A stretch of DNA of 64,000 nucleotides, from positions 1 through 64,000 of the forward strand of contig JABAZP010000005.1 in the NCBI GenBank assembly GCA_018608405.1, read 5' to 3'. Both the position numbers and the translations under genes were made by a program. Below the pieces are notes generated by a model, which saw only the letters and a list, made by a program, of their open reading frames with translations, ran no database searches and was not told the DNA's origin. Origin of the DNA: Flavobacteriales bacterium (GTDB taxonomy: Bacteria > Bacteroidota > Bacteroidia > Flavobacteriales_E > Vicingaceae). This document shows positions 36,138 through 45,200 of this stretch, in pieces; the first letter of the stretch is position 1; the number at the start of each line of letters is the position of its first letter.

Positions 36138-36149
36138 GGTAAATTTACC
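36138..36149. promoter_or_regulatory. 12-bp palindrome GGTAAATTTACC between divergent genes
   Basis: A perfect self-complementary 12-mer in the 57-81-base spacer between the phosphopantetheinyl transferase and ahcY starts. It could be an operator for either gene. A single copy carries little weight, and no second copy was noticed. Confidence 0.3.
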
Positions 36150-36173
36150 ATCCGAAAAGTAAAAAAATAAAAC

Positions 36174-37484
36174 ATGAGTACAAGTGTAGAATACTTACCG
36201 TATAAAGTTAAAGACATATCTTTAGCAGAATGGGGTAGAAAAGAAATTGAATTGGCAGAAGCAGAAATGCCTGGTTTAATGTCGTTAAGAGAAGAGTATA
36301 AAAACGAGCAGCCTCTAAAAGGAGCTAGAATTGCTGGTTGTCTTCACATGACTATTCAAACTGCAGTTTTAATTGAAACATTAACAGCTCTTGGGGCAGA
36401 GGTTACATGGTCTTCATGTAATATTTTCTCTACTCAAGATCAAGCTGCTGCTGCCATTGCTGCTGCAGGTGTTCCTGTATATGCGTGGAAAGGCATGACT
36501 GACGAAGAATTTGATTGGTGTATTGAGCAAACTATTTTCTTTGGTGAAGATAGAAAGCCTCTTAACATGATTTTAGACGATGGTGGTGATTTGACAAACA
36601 TGGTGTTTGATAATTACCCTGAATTAGTGGATGGCATCAGAGGATTGTCAGAGGAAACCACTACAGGTGTTCATAGATTATATGAGAGAGAGAAAAATGG
36701 CACATTAGTAATGCCTGCAATCAATGTAAATGATTCAGTGACAAAGTCAAAGTTTGATAACAAATATGGTTGTAAAGAATCATTAGTTGATTCGATAAGA
36801 AGAGCAACTGATATCATGATGGCAGGAAAAGTTGCCGTAGTAGCAGGTTACGGAGACGTTGGTAAAGGTTCTGCAGCATCTTTGAAAGGAGCAGGAGCAA
36901 GAGTTATCGTTACTGAGGTAGATCCAATTTGTGCACTACAAGCTGCAATGGACGGTTTTGAAGTGAAGAAAATGATCAATGCTGTTGAAGAAGTTGACAT
37001 TGTTGTTACTGCTACAGGAAATAAGGATATTATTTCTGAGGCGCATTTCAGAAAAATGAAAGACAAAGTTATCGTATGTAACATTGGACACTTCGATAAT
37101 GAAATTGATGTTTCTTTCTTAGATAACTCAGGAGCTGAAAAAGTTGAAATTAAGCCACAAGTTGACAAGTACAGATTAGACGGGAAAGACATCATATTAT
37201 TAGCGCAAGGTAGATTGGTGAATTTAGGTTGTGCTACGGGTCACCCTTCTTTTGTAATGTCAAATTCTTTTACGAACCAGACATTAGCTCAAATTGAACT
37301 TTGGAAGAATAGTGATAACTATGAGAATAAGGTTTACACTTTGCCAAAACATTTAGATGAAAAAGTTGCTAAACTTCACTTATCTAAAATTGGGGTTGAG
37401 TTAGAAGAGTTAAGACAAGACCAAGCAGAATATATTGGAGTAACTGTTGAAGGGCCATATAAGCCAGAGTATTACAGGTATTAA
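36174..37484 (+). CDS. ahcY: adenosylhomocysteinase
   Basis: NAD-dependent hydrolase that splits S-adenosylhomocysteine into adenosine and homocysteine, closing the methyl cycle in the cytosol. The 436-residue length is normal. Seen are [17 protein letters not shown], the [18 protein letters not shown] substrate region, [12 protein letters not shown] with the catalytic Lys and Asp, the NAD loop [13 protein letters not shown] starting at residue 225, [11 protein letters not shown], and the C-terminal ending YKPEYYRY with the conserved Lys and Tyr that close the neighbouring subunit's NAD site. A terminator hairpin follows. Confidence 0.98.
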   Translation: MSTSVEYLPYKVKDISLAEWGRKEIELAEAEMPGLMSLREEYKNEQPLKGARIAGCLHMTIQTAVLIETLTALGAEVTWSSCNIFSTQDQAAAAIAAAGVPVYAWKGMTDEEFDWCIEQTIFFGEDRKPLNMILDDGGDLTNMVFDNYPELVDGIRGLSEETTTGVHRLYEREKNGTLVMPAINVNDSVTKSKFDNKYGCKESLVDSIRRATDIMMAGKVAVVAGYGDVGKGSAASLKGAGARVIVTEVDPICALQAAMDGFEVKKMINAVEEVDIVVTATGNKDIISEAHFRKMKDKVIVCNIGHFDNEIDVSFLDNSGAEKVEIKPQVDKYRLDGKDIILLAQGRLVNLGCATGHPSFVMSNSFTNQTLAQIELWKNSDNYENKVYTLPKHLDEKVAKLHLSKIGVELEELRQDQAEYIGVTVEGPYKPEYYRY

Positions 37485-37504
37485 TCCAAGCTCATTAATA
37501 AAGT

Positions 37505-37538
37505 AAAAGGCTATTGCAGAAATGCAGTAGCCTTTTTT
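37505..37538. terminator. terminator of ahcY (and of the convergent lipoprotein gene)
   Basis: AAAAGGCTA.TGCA / TGCA.TAGCCTTTT hairpin with loop GAAA and a T run at 37533-37538. It is about 20 bases after ahcY. The lipoprotein gene ends at 37537, so its stop codon overlaps the T run. Confidence 0.82.
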
Positions 37539-37983
37539 AGTTAGTTACGGTTAAGATAGGGTCGTTAAAGTTTGCAGTATATTCTTTTAATGGAAGGATT
37601 GCAGGAGGCTTGGAAACGGCGCCTGTGCTCAATAGGAAACTTGACCCACAACAGTTGTCAGTAGCTGTAAAACGATTTTGATCAACTGACACTAACCCGC
37701 ACGTGTTAGAAGGTTCAAACGTGCAATGTCTATCGTACGCTTTTATTTCGTCAGATGACACTCGATAAAGAATAATTCCCCTTGAGCCTCCAAAAACTTC
37801 CACTGACCCTCCGATAGTTTGAAGTTCTATGTATTCTGGTAAATTGATGTTGTATTGAAAATTCACTTGAACCAAGGGAATATTAGTGGCCTCATCGGAA
37901 TTGCAGGCAGGAAAGAAGAGAAGAGTTATGAATACGACAAAAAGTAGTTGGTTCTTTACAGGAAGTATTGTTATTTTCATCAT
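37537..37983 (-). CDS. lipoprotein with degenerate Rieske-like domain
   Basis: Small lipoprotein of about 148 residues. The start at 37983 (or 37980) gives a leader ending LLFFPAC with the lipidated Cys near residue 27; a TTG at 37998 adds five residues. After it the pattern resembles a Rieske fold: YDRHCTFEPSNTC, then DNCCGSSFLLSTGAVSKPPAIL and a final PLKEYTA. In a Rieske cluster site these segments should read CxH and CxxH; here the second His is Cys (NCCGS) and the first is displaced (RHC). Cluster binding is therefore doubtful. Outer-membrane or inner-membrane attached; function unknown. Confidence 0.65.
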   Translation of the reverse strand: MMKITILPVKNQLLFVVFITLLFFPACNSDEATNIPLVQVNFQYNINLPEYIELQTIGGSVEVFGGSRGIILYRVSSDEIKAYDRHCTFEPSNTCGLVSVDQNRFTATDNCCGSSFLLSTGAVSKPPAILPLKEYTANFNDPILTVTN

Positions 37984-38035
37984 CTTTAATTTTTTCAAAA
38001 CTTAACTACAATATTAGGGTGAAAATAAACGAAAA

Positions 38036-38338
38036 ATGAAAAAAAATATTATCCGAGGCGTCGTTTTCTTTTTTTTGTGTGTCATGGTTATGAATGCACA
38101 AGCTCAATCTCAGAAAAGAGTTGAAAAAACGGTCGAAAAGAGAAGCGAGCAACTAGAAAAAGATAAAGAAGCAAAAAAGAAGGAAGCGCGCAAACAAGAA
38201 GAGGCAAAAAGAAAAGCGCATATTGAAATGCAAACAAAAGCAGTTCAAAAAAGAATGAAAAAAACGAGGAGAAAATCCAAACGAAACAACGATAATAAAA
38301 AAGAATTTTTTGTAAAAAGATGGTTCAAGAGGCGATAA
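38036..38338 (+). CDS. short basic exported protein, unknown
   Basis: A 100-residue protein with a signal peptide (1-24, ending NAQAQ) and a mature part made almost wholly of Lys, Arg, Glu and Gln. It is a charged single helix (KEARKQEEAKRKAHIEMQ) that ends KEFFVKRWFKRR. Base use is AT-rich like the neighbours. No family was recognised, and the composition could fit a periplasmic RNA, LPS or peptidoglycan binder, but nothing shows this. The signal peptide and start (ATG 38036) argue for a real gene rather than a chance frame. Confidence 0.6.
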   Translation: MKKNIIRGVVFFFLCVMVMNAQAQSQKRVEKTVEKRSEQLEKDKEAKKKEARKQEEAKRKAHIEMQTKAVQKRMKKTRRKSKRNNDNKKEFFVKRWFKRR

Positions 38339-38389
38339 ATAAATGGAAAATAAAGAATTAAGAATTTAGTGTAAAGCCGCTGTTAAAAT

Positions 38390-38421
38390 TTGTTATTCTT
38401 TTTATTAAATGTATACCTTTA
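38390..38421 (+). promoter_or_regulatory. promoter of the receptor/surface module (TTG-N21-TACCTTTA)
   Basis: TTG at 38390-38392 and TACCTTTA at 38414-38421, 21 bases apart, one mismatch from the phylum consensus. It lies 47 bases before the ATG of the TonB-dependent receptor and probably drives all three genes up to the terminator at 47615. Confidence 0.6.
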
Positions 38422-38468
38422 CGGCCCTGTAGTTTTTTACAACGAAACGATAACATAAAATTTCTATT

Positions 38469-41400
38469 ATGCTAAGAAAATTACTTTTCACGCTAGCGAT
38501 AGCGTTGGGATTTGCGACCACTGTAAATGCCCAAGTAGGATCAGGAACCATTAAAGGTACTGTGATTGAAAAAGCCAACGGTGAGCCGGTGCCATTTGCG
38601 AATGTGGTACTGTTAAGAGGAACAGAGCAAATATTGGTAACTACTACTGATTTTGATGGGGTGTTTACCTTAAAGCCAATTCCACCTGGGACATATGATG
38701 TTCAGTTTTCTTACGTAGGGTTTACTCCTAGTAGAAAATCAGGTATTACTGTAACTTCAGGAAAGTTAAAAAAACTAGATGCTGAATTATCTAAGGGTGT
38801 GAATATTGAGGAGGTTCAAGTTTATGCTGAACCTATAATTGAGGTAGATCAGACAGAAATTGCTCGAAGTGTAGGTAGAAAAGAAATTACTCAAATGGCT
38901 GTTCGTAGTGTTGCAGATATTACAAAAGCTGCGGGTAATGGTATTACAGCAAGAGATAATGGTTCAGGAGCTAATAATGTTAGAGGACAACGTTCAGGTA
39001 GCTCTATTACCTTTGTTGATGGTATAAAAATTATCGGATCAACAAGTTTACCGAAGTCGGCTATTGAAGAGGTTTCTGTAAAGACCGGTGGAATATCGGC
39101 GCAATATGGTGATGTAACAGGTGCTGTAACAACTGTAACAACTAGAGGTGCTTTTACGGAATACTTCGGAAGTGCTGAGGTATTGTCATCAGGATTTAAG
39201 ACAGGGGAAACAACTTCTTTTGGTTTAGATAAATGGGGCTATAACTTATTTGGATTTGCATTAGGAGGGCCAATTATTAAGAAAAAAAATAAAGATGGAG
39301 AAGTAACCTCGCCATTTGGCTTCTTAGTAACTGGTGAAATTAGACATGCTTTGAGTGGGCAAAGTGTTACACCAATCTACAAACCAAAGGATAATGTTGA
39401 GCAAGAAATAAGAAACAACCCGCTTATTTTTCAAGAAGGGAATAATGGAGTAGTTCAAAGGGCACAATTTCTAACAAGAGATGATTTTGAAGAAATAGAC
39501 TTCAGGCTGAACGATGATAATTTAAGTCTTGCGGTTAATGGGAAGTTTGATGTTAAGTTAACCGACTTAAGTTCTCTTTCTTTTGGAGGTACCTACAATT
39601 ATGCTAAAGGCAACAATTGGAATAGAGCCTTTTCATTATTCAACTATGAGAATAATACTCAATCATTAGCTACGGATTTTAGGTTCTACGGAAGGTATGT
39701 TCAAAGATTTGAGAATGCGAAGGAAGATGCAAACACTAAACAGGAAGATAAGTCTTTAATTAAGAATGCATTTTTTTCTATACAAGCTGATTTCTCTAGA
39801 GCAAACAGATTAACTGAGGATAGAAACCACGGGAGTGACTTCTTTAAATATGGATATTTAGGCAGGTTTACTGCAAATACTGCGCTGTCATATTCTGATA
39901 ACAACTTCAACCCTGTAACATTGGATAATGGGACAGAATACAGAGGTAGATTTTTAACAGCCTTTGATAACCCTATTTCTTACGACTATACAGCGTCAAA
40001 CATCAATCCAATTCTAGCGAACTATACTAGTAATTATTACGACTTTTTTAAGCCAGGAGATCCTAGGTATGCAACAGCAGTTGCAGTAGAGGGAAATGGT
40101 GGAATTATTAATGGAGGAACAGTTATTGGTAATGTCTATAATCTTTGGACTTCCGCAGGTGCTGTGAGCAATGGTTATAGTAAGTTAGAAAATGATCAAA
40201 TAAGACTAAGTGGTAGAGGTTCAGCTGATATAGGTGACCATGCAATTGTTTTAGGGTTTGAATACGAGCAGAGAATAGAGCGTTTTTATCAGATGAATCC
40301 AAGAGATTTATGGGATTTAGGACGGCTTTCAGTGAACAGTCACATTTTACAGATTGATTCAAATAACTACTCAATCGATTATGCGTCCCCAAATCCAATT
40401 GATCCTACCGTTACTTTTGAGAGAAGATACGATGAAGCAAATAGGAGTTACTTTGCATATAACATGAGAAACGCCTTAGGCTTAGATCCAAGTGGTATTG
40501 ATTTTATTGATTTTGATTCATACGATATTGATCTTTATAACATGACTTATTTTGCAGCGGACCAATTAATAAATCCTGCAAATAACATTAACTTACTTTA
40601 CAGAGGATACGATTACAAGGGAAAGAAGTTAAATTCTTCTCCTTCTCTAAACGATTTCTTCAATGAAGAGAATGAGTTAGGGTTTAAAACAAGACCAGTT
40701 CCAGCTTATCAGCCGGTTTATATTGCGGGTTACATTGAGGATAAATTTGCCTTTGATGACTTGATATTTAGAATAGGTGTTCGTTTAGATCGATTTGATG
40801 CAAATCAACCTGTATTGAAGGATCCGTTCTCACTATTTCCAACCAGAGATGTAGCTTACGCTAAAAGCCAAGGTTTAGGAGAAACCCCAAGTAATATACA
40901 GGATAACTTTATTGTGTATGTTAATGATATCGAGAATCCTAATTCAAACGGAATTGTTGGTTATCGAAACCCTGAAACAAATGAATTCTTTAATGCGCAA
41001 GGTGTGCTTTTAAATGACCCATCTGTTTTGCAAGCTGGTTCTAGCATCGCACCATGGTTAGTTGATCCTTCTAGAACTTCAACATCCGCAGATATGAATA
41101 CAGAGTCTTTTGAAGATTACGAACCACAGTATACATTAATGCCAAGAATCTCATTTTCATTCCCAATTTCTGATGAAGCTACATTTTTCGCTAACTATGA
41201 TATCTTGACTAGACGTCCTTCCGGGGAGAACGGTTTAGAGCCACTAGATTTGATTTACATTACGAATCACAACAGAATTATAAATAATCCAAACTTGAAG
41301 CCATCTAAAACTATTTCTTATGAAATTGGTTTCAAGCAAAAAGTAGGTAGTAGTTCTGCATTAACATTGTCTTCTTTCTACAGAGAACAAAGAGATGAGA

Positions 41401-42221
41401 TTCAAGTTAGAAGATTAATTGGTGCGTTTCCAGAAGATTATTTGACTTATGATAATTTGGACTTTGGAACGGTTAAAGGTTTTACCGTCAATTACGAAAT
41501 GAGAAGAACAAAGAACCTATCATTAAGGTTGAATTATACTATTCAATTTGCTGAAGGGACAGGTTCAGGTTCAACAACTGCCTTGAATTTAGTTAATTCA
41601 AATCAACCAAACCTAAGAACAATTTTCCCATACAGTTATGATCAACGTCATCAGATAGTATCTACCTTAGATTACAGATATGGTAGTGGAACGGGATACA
41701 ATGGTCCTAGAGTTGGTGGAAAAAATATTCTTCAAAATACAGGACTTAACGTTGTGTTTATAGCTGGTTCAGGTCAACCGTTTACTCAAAGGTCTTTAGC
41801 TGGAGCAAATGAATTGCTCACGGGTTCTCGAACGCCACAACCTGTTGAGGGAGATATAAATGGTTCACGTTTGCCATGGACCGTTCGAGTTGATGCTAGA
41901 TTAGATAAATCTTTTGACATTAATTGGGGAGCAGATACCGAAGCGAATAAAGAAGCTTGGAAACAGGGTAAAAAGCAATCGAACTTAAATGTATATCTGC
42001 AAGTATTGAACGTGTTAAATGCTCAAAACATACAGCGTGTTTACGGTTTTACGGGAAATGCTGACGATGATGGGTACTTAAATGCTGCTCAGTTTCAGAA
42101 TGAAATTAGACAAGAAGTAAATGAGCAAGCATTTAGAGATCAATATAGCTTACGATTGCAGAACCCAGGTAATTTCGAATTGCCAAGAAGAATTAGATTA
42201 GGAGCTCAATTAAGTTTCTAA
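38469..42221 (+). CDS. TonB-dependent-receptor-like protein with carboxypeptidase-regulatory domain
   Basis: Large outer-membrane protein of 1250 residues. A signal peptide (1-22, ending TVNAQ) is followed by a CarboxypepD-regulatory-like beta-sandwich (about 25-110: GTIKGTVIEKANGEPVPFANV, YDVQFSYVGFTPS). Then a plug-like domain (about 120-235) has NGSGANNVRGQRSGSSITFVDGI and PKSAIEEVSVKTGGISAQYGDVTGAV, then a barrel of roughly 1000 residues ending LGAQLSF. The protein is longer than the usual 750-1000. It starts a tight cluster with the 1421-residue protein (21 bases apart) and a PorV-like protein. A substrate cannot be named; no SusD is present. Confidence 0.85.
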   Translation: MLRKLLFTLAIALGFATTVNAQVGSGTIKGTVIEKANGEPVPFANVVLLRGTEQILVTTTDFDGVFTLKPIPPGTYDVQFSYVGFTPSRKSGITVTSGKLKKLDAELSKGVNIEEVQVYAEPIIEVDQTEIARSVGRKEITQMAVRSVADITKAAGNGITARDNGSGANNVRGQRSGSSITFVDGIKIIGSTSLPKSAIEEVSVKTGGISAQYGDVTGAVTTVTTRGAFTEYFGSAEVLSSGFKTGETTSFGLDKWGYNLFGFALGGPIIKKKNKDGEVTSPFGFLVTGEIRHALSGQSVTPIYKPKDNVEQEIRNNPLIFQEGNNGVVQRAQFLTRDDFEEIDFRLNDDNLSLAVNGKFDVKLTDLSSLSFGGTYNYAKGNNWNRAFSLFNYENNTQSLATDFRFYGRYVQRFENAKEDANTKQEDKSLIKNAFFSIQADFSRANRLTEDRNHGSDFFKYGYLGRFTANTALSYSDNNFNPVTLDNGTEYRGRFLTAFDNPISYDYTASNINPILANYTSNYYDFFKPGDPRYATAVAVEGNGGIINGGTVIGNVYNLWTSAGAVSNGYSKLENDQIRLSGRGSADIGDHAIVLGFEYEQRIERFYQMNPRDLWDLGRLSVNSHILQIDSNNYSIDYASPNPIDPTVTFERRYDEANRSYFAYNMRNALGLDPSGIDFIDFDSYDIDLYNMTYFAADQLINPANNINLLYRGYDYKGKKLNSSPSLNDFFNEENELGFKTRPVPAYQPVYIAGYIEDKFAFDDLIFRIGVRLDRFDANQPVLKDPFSLFPTRDVAYAKSQGLGETPSNIQDNFIVYVNDIENPNSNGIVGYRNPETNEFFNAQGVLLNDPSVLQAGSSIAPWLVDPSRTSTSADMNTESFEDYEPQYTLMPRISFSFPISDEATFFANYDILTRRPSGENGLEPLDLIYITNHNRIINNPNLKPSKTISYEIGFKQKVGSSSALTLSSFYREQRDEIQVRRLIGAFPEDYLTYDNLDFGTVKGFTVNYEMRRTKNLSLRLNYTIQFAEGTGSGSTTALNLVNSNQPNLRTIFPYSYDQRHQIVSTLDYRYGSGTGYNGPRVGGKNILQNTGLNVVFIAGSGQPFTQRSLAGANELLTGSRTPQPVEGDINGSRLPWTVRVDARLDKSFDINWGADTEANKEAWKQGKKQSNLNVYLQVLNVLNAQNIQRVYGFTGNADDDGYLNAAQFQNEIRQEVNEQAFRDQYSLRLQNPGNFELPRRIRLGAQLSF

Positions 42222-42242
42222 GGTTTTTAAAAGAGATAGATT

Positions 42243-45200
42243 ATGAGAAAGTTAAAAATTTCAATTTTGATGGGTCTTTTGGCGCCAATGATCGCTTTTG
42301 GAGCGAGTGCTGAAAAAGACAAGAAGAAGCCAAGACAGCAAGTTAATACAGCGGCTGGTTGCGCTCCTGCGAGTAGAATAATATTTCTTGAATTCAACAA
42401 TGTCCGTACTCGAGTAGAGGCAGGTGGTATTTGGTGGCAAGATAGAGCAAACGGTGTTGCTGATTACGAGGTTCCTAAGGGTTCTAATAGTTTTTCTATA
42501 TACGCAGGTGGTCTATGGTTAGCAGGTACAGATGTTAATGGGCAGTTAAAAGCTGCAGTTAGTAAATTTGGTCAAGGAGTAGATTATTATACAGGACCAC
42601 TTGACGTTGTAGGTACTGCTGAAATCAACGATGTTACCTGTGATGAATATGATCGCTTTTTCGAATTGACTAGAGCAGAGGTAGCGCTATTTAATGCTTA
42701 CAATCAGGCAGTAATTAAAGGAACTGCTTTAGAAGATTTTCCTGACTATCAAATTCCTACAGCTATTTTAGAATGGCCTGGTAACGGTGATGTAACTCCG
42801 GGCGTAGATCAAGATTTTAGACTTGCTCCATATATGAATGTAGCTGGTGATGAATCATACGAGCCTGAATTAGGAGATTATCCTTTTTATGATTTAGTAG
42901 GTGATGTAGATTGTAGAGAAAATAGGGAAGATCGATCAATTAGTGGAAGACGTCCATTGTTTGGAGACCAGACGTATTGGTGGATTTTTAATGACAAAGG
43001 TAATCTTCATACTGAATCTAATGCACCTTCTATTGGAATGGAGATTCACGGTCAAGCATTTGCTTTTGCAACAAACGATGAAATCAACAACATGACGTTT
43101 TATAACTTTGAGTTGATTAACCGGTCAACTTTTACTTTAACTAATACTTTCTTTGCAAGTTTTGTAGATCCTGATGTAGGACTTTCTTCTGATGACTATG
43201 TTGGTTGTGACGTAGCTAGAGGTTTAGGGTATGCTTTTAATGGTGTTGAGGATGACATTGGACAAGGTGGCCAAACTGGCTATGGAGCCAATCCTCCATC
43301 AATCGGAATTGATTTTTTCGAAGGACCTTATCAAGATGCGGACGGTATTAACAATCCTGTAGGCGTTGGTCCAGGAGAAGCACTCAATGGGTTGGGTTAT
43401 TTCGATCCAAATGCAAGAGAGCCGGACTTAGTTCCAGATAACGAAAGGTTTGGAATGAGACGTTTTGTATATTATAACATTGGAACGGCTCCAAACGGAG
43501 ATCCTGAATTAGCTGTTCATTATTACAACTATATGAGAGGGATTTGGAAAAATGGTAGAAGAATGCGTCATGGTGGGAATGGTTTTAACACAGCTGGTGT
43601 TGAAGATATCCCAACTGACTTCATGTTCCCCGGAACAAGTGACCCATTACATTGGGGAACAACAGATGAAAATGGATTTACAACAATTCCAACGAACACA
43701 AATTGGTCAGAAGATAATCCTGGTGGAGGCGAGCCTCAAAATGCCGTGGGAGATAGAAGATTTTTACAGTCAGCAGGACCATTTACTTTGAGACCAGGAA
43801 ACGTAAATGATATTACGGTAGGAGTAGTATTTGCTCAAGCTCAAAACGGTGGACGTTTAGCGTCTGTTGAGGATATGTTTACTGCTGATGATAAGGCTCA
43901 AGCCTTGTTTGATAATTGTTTCCAAGTATTAAACGGACCCGACGCTCCTGACGTCACTGTTCAAGAATTGGATAAAGAACTCATTTTCTATCTTTCAAAC
44001 CCTGATGTTTCTAATAATGCTGGAGAGAATTATGAAGAAAGAGATCCTAATATTGTGACTCCAGAATATTTAGCCAACCTAACAAACCCTGTATTTTTAG
44101 ATGATAGGTATAGATTCCAAGGGTATCAAGTTTATCAAGCGGCTGGACCGGGAATATCTATTAATGATATAGGAGACTTGAGTAAAGTAAGATTGGTATT
44201 CCAATGTGATGTAAAGGATAACGTGGCTAGTTTAACGAACTTTACATTCGATCGAGGATTGAATGCAAACATTCCTGAAAGAATGGTGATAGCAGAGAAT
44301 GAAGGAATTCAAAGAAGCTTTTCTATTAATCAAGATGCCTTTGCTGTTGGCGATGCAGCCTTAATCAATTATAAGACATATTATTACATAGCGATAGCTT
44401 ATGGGTATAATGAGTTTAAACCATATATACAGGGTGTTGCGCCAGACTTAAACGACACAACTCTTCCGTTGTCGGGCGCGTTTGATGGGCAAACAACTCC
44501 ATACATAAAAAGTAGAAGGTCTGCAACCGGCGGTGAAGTTGCTACGTTTACAGCAATACCTGCACCACCGAAATTCGAAAATGGAGGGACAATTGTGAAC
44601 TCAAGTTTCGGAGAAGGTATAGAAATTACAAGACTGCAAGGAGCCGGAAACGGCGGGAATGCCTTAAGAATTTCGCGTGAGTCTGTTGAAAATATATTAC
44701 AAGATAAAGCATGGGACTCAGAAGATAGTACAGTGAATGAAATTGACTATGTACTCGGAGAAGGTCCATTTAGTGTTAGTGTTGTTGACCCACTTAATAT
44801 TGTAGATGGGAACTACTACGTTCAATTTATCGATAGTTTAGATAACCAGCGAGTAACAGATAATACCTATTGGAGAATTTGGAGAGAAGGTGGAATAGAT
44901 ACTGTATACTCTGATAAGTCAATAGGGTTTTTAAATCAACAACTTTTATTAAGCCCAAATTGGGGACTGGCCATTACAATAACCAATGGCATAGAACCAG
45001 GCTCAAGAATTGAAGGGACTGATAACGGATTTATTTCAGCATCCATTGAATATGGAGATCCTGAGCGCCAGTGGTTATCGGGTATTCCTGATAATGATTT
45101 GGAAGGCCCATTTAACTGGATTTTATCCGGAACAGGAGAGCAGTCTCCTTCAGGATTTTTCTTTGATTATGCTGTTTCTGGAAACTTTATTGATCCAGAT

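Noticed and set aside
30941-42221. SusC/SusD-type glycan uptake locus at either TonB-dependent receptor
   Set aside because: No SusD-like lipoprotein or glycoside hydrolase lies next to either receptor.
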